This document shows, in pieces, positions 1 to 7,300 of a DNA stretch of 13,018 nucleotides; positions within the stretch are counted from its first letter, which is position 1, and every line of letters starts with the position of its first letter. Source of the stretch: Streptomyces olivaceus. GTDB taxonomy: Bacteria; Actinomycetota; Actinomycetes; Streptomycetales; Streptomycetaceae. Both the position numbers and the translations under genes were made by a program. The notes under the pieces were generated by a model, which was given only the letters and a program-made list of their open reading frames with translations, was not told the DNA's origin and searched no databases. Location: positions 1 to 13,018 of the forward strand of contig NZ_JOFH01000070.1 of assembly GCF_000721235.1 (NCBI RefSeq), in the 5' to 3' direction.

Positions 1-95
1 CGGACCGCAGCCAACTCCCCACCCAGCACACCCGGTCAACGACACGACCGATCAAGAAGACACGCCACCACGAACCGCACGTGACCAAGCACTAC
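1..95 (-). other. Junction region at left edge, possibly start of a mobile element
   Basis: This is the downstream edge of the array. The candidate immunity frame that enters from the right stops looking like a conserved protein after a SGEL motif at about position 96. The remaining codons read as low-complexity Val/Leu/Arg-rich sequence and end at a stop at 36-38. In another minus-strand frame, a GTG at 27-29 starts a stretch reading VLGGELAAVR that runs off the window. The GELAAVR part is reminiscent of the N-terminus of some actinobacterial IS701-type transposases, but ten residues without a ribosome binding site are far too little to call one. I infer a recombination or insertion junction near position 95; the identity of the incoming sequence is unknown. 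Confidence 0.2.
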
Positions 96-278
96 TAGTT
101 CTCCGGAGGCACACCGCTGCAGAACCTCACTTACCGCACCACGATCCAAGCGTACAGACGGCCCCTCGCGTCGATCGCATCGATTAGCGGCGTCGATCAG
201 GTCATCCAGCGATGATTCCCAGGCAAGCAGGCTGGCCAGAGCCTGGCAAGTATTCGATCCCACGGAACTCATCCTCAC
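36..278 (-). CDS. Candidate immunity protein for the displaced toxin cassette, probably 3'-truncated
   Basis: A small cytoplasmic protein of 80 codons with no signal peptide or membrane segment. Its GTG start (276-278) overlaps the TGA of the upstream toxin cassette (275-277), the tight coupling usual for a toxin and its antidote. An ATG at 270-272 is an alternative start two codons on. The N-terminal two thirds look like a real acidic helical protein (LLAWESSLDDLIDAANRCD, then RLDRGAVSEVLQRCASGEL). After SGEL at about residue 61 the sequence changes to Val/Leu/Arg-rich residues without acidic character and soon stops. This suggests that the native 3' end was replaced by unrelated DNA near position 95. 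The immunity role is inferred purely from position and size; no named immunity family was recognised. If truncated, it may no longer protect. Confidence 0.5.
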   Translation of the reverse strand: MRMSSVGSNTCQALASLLAWESSLDDLIDAANRCDRREGPSVRLDRGAVSEVLQRCASGELVVLGHVRFVVACLLDRSCR

Positions 279-634
279 TTGAACTTGATGTGGGCAATGC
301 TGCCATCAGGAAGGAAGGTAGTCTTGTAAGCCAACTCCGTGACTCCTTCAGAATCTACTCGCTTCCGATACATCGCGTAAGACCCGGGAACCCTTCTGGG
401 GACCTTGTAGTAGAATTCCGCACCTCCTTCGGGGAGGCGAACGATCTGCGGAATTTCGGCATTCCCTGGACTTTTCTTCATGAAGCCGGTAAGGCTCTTT
501 CGCAACGCCGGCGACAGATCATCGACACCCGCAGCGACAGGAACCTTTTCATCTCGTGTCAGGTTTGCACCGCAGGCCCCATTCAAATTATGCACGAGGA
601 TCGGCGTTTCGCCCGCCAGCACATAGTACGAGTG
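275..634 (-). pseudogene. Displaced (orphan) polymorphic toxin cassette: Hint-domain tail plus alternative toxin domain
   Basis: The frame begins with HSYYVLAGETPILVHN (587-634), the exact C-terminal signature of a polymorphic-toxin Hint domain, including the terminal His-Asn. A 103-residue domain follows and ends in KFK. Visible segments of that domain include a VPRRVPGSYAMYRKRV stretch and a C-terminal GSIAHIKFK. The open frame continues upstream to a stop at 710-712 but contains no convincing start; the GTG at 620-622 lies inside the Hint signature and has no Shine-Dalgarno. The cassette lacks the RHS body, signal peptide and nearly all of the Hint, so it cannot be exported as it stands. 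It fits a stored C-terminal tip that could be recombined onto the full-length RHS gene through the shared Hint tail. The toxin activity is unknown. The domain resembles C-terminal tips I have seen in other RHS or WXG/LXG proteins, but this is recollection only. Confidence 0.65.
587..634 (-). repeat. Hint-tail repeat, copy 2 (in orphan cassette)
   Basis: These 48 bases encode 16 residues from the conserved His of H-S-Y-Y to the terminal His-Asn. Aligned by codon with 1685-1732 in the full-length RHS gene, 38 of 48 bases agree by eye. The longest exact run is AGCACATAGTACG on the plus strand (618-630). This is the plausible homology tract for cassette exchange. Upstream of 634 the match is lost within a few bases, apparently after a small deletion. 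Confidence 0.7.
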
Positions 635-875
635 ACGGCAAGTTCGGTTTTGGGGAACAACGTCCCCAACCTGATGGATGTCGCCATAATCGATACAGAC
701 GCCCGTCGATTAGGACAACGCGGGAGAGGCCAAGAGCTACGATCAGGCCCCAGCGGCCCAACGCTTAGCCCGACCCTCGACCAGGCTCGCAAGGAACGGG
801 CCATCGACATCGTCGATCATGGATACCTCCGCCCGGAACCGCAATCAGCCACCTACCCGGATCGAGAATAGGAGT
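623..875. other. Degenerate spacer between immunity gene and orphan cassette
   Basis: The 253 bases between the immunity gene stop and the orphan cassette hold one short ORF with a ribosome binding site (743-820) and otherwise stop-interrupted sequence. The frame that leads into the Hint tail is open from 709 but does not resemble a Hint domain beyond its last 16 to 18 residues. The bulk of the Hint is therefore absent, or decayed beyond recognition. No hairpin or promoter was evident. Confidence 0.4.
743..820 (-). CDS. 25-codon small ORF, possibly the 5' stub of a broken gene
   Basis: An ATG at 818-820 is preceded by a good Shine-Dalgarno, GGAGG (plus-strand CCTCC at 826-830), with a spacing of 5 bases. 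The frame begins MIDDVDGPFLASLVEGRAKR and ends at TGA 743-745 after 25 residues. It starts 55 bases downstream of the immunity gene stop on the same strand and could be co-transcribed. The composition is plausible for a protein N-terminus, and such a strong start on so short a frame suggests the remains of a longer gene (perhaps another immunity gene) cut by recombination. A genuine small protein is the alternative. I do not recognise it. Confidence 0.3.
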   Translation of the reverse strand: MIDDVDGPFLASLVEGRAKRWAAGA

Positions 876-1265
876 TTAAGCGTCAGCGACTCCGGAGCCC
901 CTGAGCCTGTTAATAAAGATTACAAGTGCGCCATTATCGCGCTCCAAGAGCGCATCGTAGTGGAATTCATCATTAATCAGCTCTTCGTACCCCCAAAGCG
1001 CCTGGAGATACTCCGATCCAGGATACTTTGCAAACAACCAGTGAGACGGCATTCGAGGATCTCGCACGTCAAACATTTCCATGGGGTACCAGCCAGGGAG
1101 CTGGATATCGTCCCGAATCAAGACCATAACCACGCCAGCATATATCGACATTCCGGCCACCAGATAGGACAATCCTGCAGTGACTTCAGGCGCCCCATCA
1201 TAGTTGTATTCCATCGAAATTTCCGACTTGCCGTCAACATGCTCCTTGATGCAAGTAACTTCCAT
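876..1265 (-). CDS. Candidate immunity protein for the RHS toxin
   Basis: A 129-residue soluble protein with no signal peptide, encoded directly downstream of the toxin tip. That position, the small size and the acidic, aromatic-rich make-up are what is expected of the cognate antidote of a polymorphic toxin. Recognisable stretches are QLPGWYPMEMFDVRDPRMPS in the middle and ALWGYEELINDEFHYDALLE near the end; I cannot assign them to a named immunity family. The start is set at ATG 1263-1265 because it has a purine-rich ribosome binding site, GGAAGAGAG (plus strand 1273-1281), 7 bases upstream. Longer starts at ATG 1298 or TTG 1304 have no Shine-Dalgarno, and TTG 1304 directly abuts the base of a terminator-like hairpin. 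Sampled base composition is about 48% GC, far below the RHS body, which points to recent acquisition. The immunity function is an inference from context. Confidence 0.65.
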   Translation of the reverse strand: MEVTCIKEHVDGKSEISMEYNYDGAPEVTAGLSYLVAGMSIYAGVVMVLIRDDIQLPGWYPMEMFDVRDPRMPSHWLFAKYPGSEYLQALWGYEELINDEFHYDALLERDNGALVIFINRLRGSGVADA

Positions 1266-1304
1266 AACTACACTCTCTTCCGTCAACGCATCAAACATGC
1301 CCAA

Positions 1305-1335
1305 GAGAGGCCGGGAATTATGTTCCCGGCCTCTC
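1305..1335 (-). terminator. Perfect 13-bp hairpin between toxin stop and immunity gene
   Basis: The plus strand reads GAGAGGCCGGGAA, a 5-base loop, then its exact reverse complement (1305-1317 and 1323-1335). It begins 28 bases after the RHS stop codon at 1364-1366 and ends about 40 bases before the preferred immunity start. The following minus-strand bases (TTGGGC) form no U-tract, so it may act as a weak terminator, an attenuator or an mRNA 3'-end stabiliser. Actinomycete terminators commonly lack long U-tracts. A smaller TGAGC/GCTCA inverted repeat sits at 1341-1358. Confidence 0.65.
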
Positions 1336-1363
1336 CATTCTGAGCCAGAATAAGCTCAGGTTC

Positions 1364-4300
1364 CTATTTAAACTTATAGTCGTCGACATGCCCAGTGATC
1401 GTGTTCATCACATAATGAATCTCCACATCACCCTCAGCTCCCACATTTACCCTCCTGGTCATTTTAACCCAACCATCCGATCCCATCCACCGGGGATCAG
1501 TCATACCCTTCTTGAGGGGAACGACTCTTCCTGCCGTTGGGTTCGCCATGACCGTTTCCATCGCAAGCTGCTCATTTAGACTATTTGGCGCTGTCCTTCC
1601 AGTCGACCCTCTACCCAAGGGCTTTAGGTCGATCGTCACACCGTTGGCGTCAGTGACGAAACGCGTCGTTGGGCACGGTCCCGAATTATGGACCAGGACG
1701 GGCGTGGAGCCTGCGAGCACATAGTACGTGTGAATGCCGTCGACAGTGAGGTTGTACGTAGTGGCGTGGCTTGTATAAGCGTGGTTGCGTGTGACGATGA
1801 CAGTTTCACTGTCGTCAGTGAGGAGTGTCATGCCAGCAGCAAGATCGCCGGCTTCTACCCATGATCCTTCCGACGGGGACCAGAAGGGGTGTTCGTGGGT
1901 GGCTGTGAGTGTCTCGACACCGTATTGCGTTGCTATGGACAGAACGTTGAAGTGTTTGTCGTCCTCGGTCCGGATGAGACGAGTAACCCTTCTTGGACCC
2001 TCCTCTCCTGTTTCCGGGTCCTTGGCTATTACCTCGTCGCCAGGCCGAATTTCCTCAATATCTTCCGTGCCGCCGTCAGCCATGAGGACATCGGTTCCGG
2101 CAAGGAAGCACTTGCAGCCGAGGGATTTACCTATCCGAGCTCCCTTGCCACCACTGACAGCCATGTAGATGAGGCCCTCAATGGCCTTTCCGCGATCGTA
2201 AGCTTCAGCGTCATCGATGCACTCTGCGGCATGGTCAAGGCAATAGGTCGCTGCAATTTCCTTTGCCTTGGAAAGATCATCGCCACCTTGAATCAGGTAC
2301 AGGTAGGCCTGACGGCAGCCCTCCCGCCCGAAGCAAGCCTGACCCGGTCCGCTGTCCTGGATAATGGGGGTGGACCAGTAGTCACCATCCGGCGCGCGCC
2401 CATTTGTACTGTATTCGGAGAACCACGTCATAAGCTGGTCGGCGTTGTTCGACGATGATGAGTGGGCACCGACCCAATCGCGGTCGCAATTACTGTTGCA
2501 GGGGTGTTGGACCGCGGGTGGTCTGGAGGTCCCCTCGTTGGGGCGCCCGTTACCCTTCGACCCGTCGGGGCGTTGCGGGCATCCCTCCGATGCTCCGCCG
2601 GCTCCTCCGCATGCAAGCCCCATGCCCGTTGGGTCCGAGTAAATCAGTGGGTTGCTTGCGGCGTAGGTGAAGCCATTGAGGGTCTGCGCCCTGTTGGTTT
2701 CTAGCAGTGGGTCGACGCTGATGAATTGACCGATCGTTGCGTCATATTCGCGTGCGCCGATGTGAGTCAGGCCGGTGGTGGTGTCTCGGGTGGCGCCGAG
2801 GAATCCCTTGTCGTCGGGCCAGGGACCGTACGGGGGTTTGCCGCGCTCTTCACCGAAGGGGGTGGTGTAGCGCTTGGTGAAGGTTTGGGCGCTGTCTCGG
2901 TTGATCGCGAGGTTGTTGGTGCCGTGGTGGTCGCTGACGAGGTAGGTGACCTTGGTGGTGCCGGTCTGGTTGGAGCGCATGGCGGCGGTGATGCCGTCGG
3001 CGGTGTAGTAGCGCTGGGCCCAGGTCGTGCCGTCCGTGCGGAGATGGAGTTCGGTGGCGCCAGCGTACAGAATGCGTTCGCCGCTCTCGGTGGCGCGGAT
3101 GAGGAGGGTGCCGTCGGCGCTGTAGAGGTAGTCGGTGGACTGGTCGTCCTCGGTGAGGCGGGTGAGCTTTCCTTCTTCCGACCACGCCAGGTCCTGGCTG
3201 GTGTTGTCAGTGGTCGCAGGGCGTTGGGTGGTGTTGCCGGCGGTGTCGTAGGTGTAGGCGTGTTCGGGCTTGGTGCAGTCGGTGTTGGTGGTGGTGCCGG
3301 TCAGGGTGTGGGGCTGCTCGGTGTTGGTGTAGCAGTAGCTGGTCTTGGGGGTGGTGCTGGTGTGGTCGGTCTCTGTGGTGCGCTGGCCTGCGGTGTTGTA
3401 GGTGTAGTTGGTCCAGTAGGGGGCCGGGCCTGACAGTGTCGTGGTGCTGGGGGTGTCGGTGCACTTCTGGGAGTCGGGGGTCCAGGATTCCGTCAGGCGC
3501 TGGTGGGCGTCGTAGGTGAAGCATTGGGTGTCGGCGGTGCTGGTGCCGCCGAGGGTGGTGCTGTCGCGGATCTGGGTGATGTTGCCGGTCTGGTCGTAGG
3601 TGTAGGTGAGGTCCTGTGGCCGGTAGGAGTGGGTCTGGTCCTGCACGTAGCTCTGGGTCAGGCGGCCGGTGCCCGCCTCGAAGGTGTTGGCGACGTAGAC
3701 ATGGGTGTCGCCGGTGCCCAGGGTCAGTGTCTGGGGCTGGGTCAGGGCGGAGTAGTCAACATCGGTGAGGTAGCTGCCGATGGCCGTCAGGTTGCCCAGG
3801 CTGTCGTGTTTGTAGTCGGTGTTCTCGTCGGGCAGGCCGCCGAGTGCGGGCTCCCTGGTCCGCTGGATCTGGCCCGGGATGTTGTAGGCCGCCTCGGCCT
3901 TGAGCGTGGTGGGCTGTCCGGCCTTGACGAAGGGATCGCTGTCGGGCAGGCGCAGTTCGGTGTTAATGGCGCGGCCCATGGTGTCGTAGGCGGTGACGGC
4001 CTGGGTGTATGCGGCTCCGTTCTTGCCGCCGACGTAGCGGGTGGACTCGGTGGGCTGGCCCTTGAGGAGGGTGTCGTAGGTGTGGGCGGTGAGCTGGTTC
4101 GTGTCGGTCTTCGAGCCGGCCCATGTGCCGGTGGGACGGCCCAGTTCGTCGTAGGCGCTGAGGATCGACTTCCCGCGGGAATCCGTGGTCTTGATGGCCT
4201 GGTCGAGCGCGTTGTACTGGGTGGTTGCCTTGCCCTTGTCGGGGTCGTCCGTGGTGGTCTGGCGGCCGAACAGGTCGTAGCCGTAATGCCAGCTTGTTTT

Positions 4301-7300
4301 GTCCGGGCCGGTGACGGTCTTCTGCCGGCCGTCGAGGGCGTAGTCGAAGGTGGTGGCGGTGTAGCTGGTGCCGGGGCCGGTGCCGAAGTCGGCGTCGGCG
4401 GGGCTTTTGCCGGCGTAGGAGCGGGTTTCGGTGGTGCGGCCGCGGACGTCGGTGACGGTGCGCTGGGCGGAGCCGCCGTCGAGGGCTGTGGTGGCGGTCG
4501 AGTCGCCTGTGTAGCTGGTGGTGGTGGCCCACTTCTTGATGCCGTTGACGTACAGCGTGGCGGTAGTGGGGCGGCCGGCGCCGTCGAAGACAGTTTCCGT
4601 CTGTTGAGGTGCGCGGCCGTATTCGGCGCGGGTGTAGGTGCCGGTGGGCGTGCTGGTGGTGTCGAAGATGTCGGCGTACGTCTCATACGCCAGGCCGCGG
4701 GTGTCGTAGCGGGTGTCGGTCAGTAGTCGTCCACCGTCGGGCGTCGGTGTCTGTGACTGCAGAGGCCTTAGGAGGGAGTCGTAGAGCGCGTAGCTCGTGT
4801 TGTAGGTGTCGGCGGCGTTCGTCAGTGTGGAGGTGGAGACCCAGGACGGTTTGGTGTTTTCGAGGTGGTAGGTGAACTTGGTGTTCGGGCTCTGGCTGCC
4901 GCTGGAGCGGTTGGGTAGCCATACCTCGGTTAGTCGGCCGAGCGCGTCGTATTTCTGCTCGGTTTTCTTGGTGTTGATGTCGTAGCTGCGCAGGGCCTGA
5001 CCGCGGCGTGGGTCGAGGAAATCGACTGAGCGGTAGCCCTTGGGGTCGGTCGAGATGGTTTTGCTCAGCGGACCGGCGTCGGCGGGCGTGTAGGCGGTGG
5101 ACGTGGTGCGGCCCTCTGTGTCAGTGACGGCGAGGGGTCGACCGAGGGTGTCGTAGGAGGTATTCGTGACCGTCTGCCAGCCGGATGGCGTGCGCTGTCC
5201 GTCGTTTGAGGCGGTGGCGTTGTAGCCGGTGGCGCGGCCGGTCCAAGTGGCCTGTCCCTTGGTGGGCTTCTGGGTGGCCGACCAGGTGGTGGCGTTCGTG
5301 TTGTCGTAGACGACTGCGGTGTCGGCGAGGACGTCGCCGGGTGTGGCGCTGGTGGCGGGCAGGTTCAGGCTGGTGTCGGTGACGGAGCACTGTTTGGCGA
5401 CGGTTCGGGTGCGGGAGACCAGGCTGGTGATGCCGGCGTCCGGGTTGCGTGCGTACCAGGTGCGTGTGCAGGTTTCGTCGCCGGCCAGGCCGGCTTGGCC
5501 CCAGTCGTCGGCGGCGTAGACCATGCCGAGGTCGTCGTATTTCTGGCCGGTGGTGTGAGTGCGCCAGGTTTGGGGGCCGGTGAGGTAGGTGCTGGTGTAG
5601 GTCGAGGAGTTGCGGACCCACAGGGCGGTGTGGTCGGCGGCGTCCGGGACGGTTTGGGTGGCGGTGTTCTTGTAGGTGTAGTTGTGGAAGACGCTGCTGA
5701 TGGGCTGGCTGCCGTTGTACGTGATCTGTTGGCGCAGGCTGCCCTTGTACCGGTCGCTGTCGGTCGCGTCCGTCAGGTCGACGTCCGTGTCGAGCAGGGG
5801 CGGGATGGTGACGGACTTGGTGGTGCCGTCTTTCTTCTTGTCGCCGTGCATGCCCTGCAGGTAGAGGGAGACGGTCTTGGAGCGGGTGCCACTCGTGGCG
5901 CCGGTGTAGGCGGTGACCTGGCGGTAGCCTCGCCAGTCGGACCAGGTCCGTTCGTCCTTGGGGACGAAGGGGTCGTCGTTGTGGTGCCAGGCGGCGCCGC
6001 TATAGGAGTAGGCGTACTCCACGGCCGGGTTGGCGGCGGCGGGGTCGTGCACGCCGACGGCGGTGACGCGGTACTTGTGGAACCAGTCGATCGACGCGTC
6101 CTCGGACCCGTTGATGTTCCAGTACTGCGGATAGCAGGAGCGGGTGTTGGTGTCCGGTGCCGCGCCGAGGACCTCGCTGCGCCTGCACTCCGGGGAGGTC
6201 AGGGTGACCTCGGTGATCGCGCCTGTCTCGGAGGTGATGGTGGAGATGCGTGGGCGGGTCAGGGGCAGGATGTCGTCGGTGGCGTCGACCCGGTTGGGCC
6301 GCATTTGGTAGGTGAAGGTGACCGGGTCCACCTTGATGGCCGTGTCACCGGCTTTCGCGGTCCGTTGCAGGTCCGTGAGGGCGAGGACCTGGTCGGAGCT
6401 GTCTCCGATGTCGCCGCCGTCGAGGTACTTTTCGGTCAGCACCCAGGAGTCCACCGGGTCGTAGGCGCTTCCGGTGGCGTTGTAGGACGAGGTGTCGATG
6501 CCGGTCAGCCGCTTGCGGGTGAAGAAGGACGGGCCGGCGGCGTCGCATTCGTCGTCGTCCTTGGAGCAGATCGCGTCGAACGGCACGTCGGGCCAGTTCT
6601 CCGCGGTGTCCTTGGTGAGGCTGTCGCAGTCGGAGACGGTGCAGCGTTCGGCGTAGGCGAAAGTGACCTTGGCGTCGGCTTTGTCGGTGAACAGGGCGCC
6701 TTTGCGCAGTCCGTATTCGATGCGGTTGAGGTAGCCGCCGCGGGTGTAGCTGGTATCCGCTTTGGTGGCCTTGTTCTTTTTGTAGTAGTTTGATTCCTTG
6801 GTGTACCAGTACGTGGACGCGTTGCCGCGATTGTCTTCGACGTAGTCGAGGTTCCAGCGCCATGCCTGGGTGAGCGCGCGGTCCGCGAAGGCGTCGCCGC
6901 CGCTGTATCCGGGTTCGCCGGAGTCGTCGCCGAAGACTGGGACCGTCCAGGTCGAGTTCGTACGTTGGGTGTCGGCGCCTTCGAGCTTGTTCTTGCCGAA
7001 GACGTACTTGGTGCCGTCACCGGTGACGACTGTCCAGTACTCGCCGTTGTCGTCGCCGTTGTCGGCACCGGTGGAGCGGGTCACCTTGGAGGCGTCGTCG
7101 TTCTCGAGGTGCCAGGCGCCGCTGTCGTCGTCCTTGACCAGGCGGGTCGACTTGCCGTTCAGGACCAGGCTCGCGTTGTCGTACTTCCAGCACTGGTCGT
7201 GGACTTCGTCGTGCCCGTCGTCGTCGCAGGAGCCGTAGGTGCGGGTGATGTAGGACTCGGTGAGGGTGAAGCCCTCTCCGACGGCCGTGGTCTGGTTGTT

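Noticed and set aside
1..29. Partial IS701-type transposase N-terminus (GELAAVR) at the left edge
   Set aside because: Ten residues and no ribosome binding site are insufficient; kept only as a weak note in the junction entry.
212..871. Plus-strand frame of 219 codons over the orphan cassette
   Set aside because: It is antisense to the Hint-tail/toxin frame, whose HSYYVLAG...VHN signature is unmistakable; the plus frame has no recognisable motif.
3200..5160. Repeated GTCGTAGG-type plus-strand words, considered as a DNA repeat array or CRISPR
   Set aside because: They encode the recurring Tyr-Asp of the YD/RHS protein repeats; spacing is irregular and there are no identical repeats with unique spacers.
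2726..6793. Long plus-strand open frames (235, 407 and 432 codons) opposite the RHS gene
   Set aside because: They are Gly/Val/Ala-rich shadows of a repetitive high-GC gene on the other strand, with no recognisable domains or ribosome binding sites.
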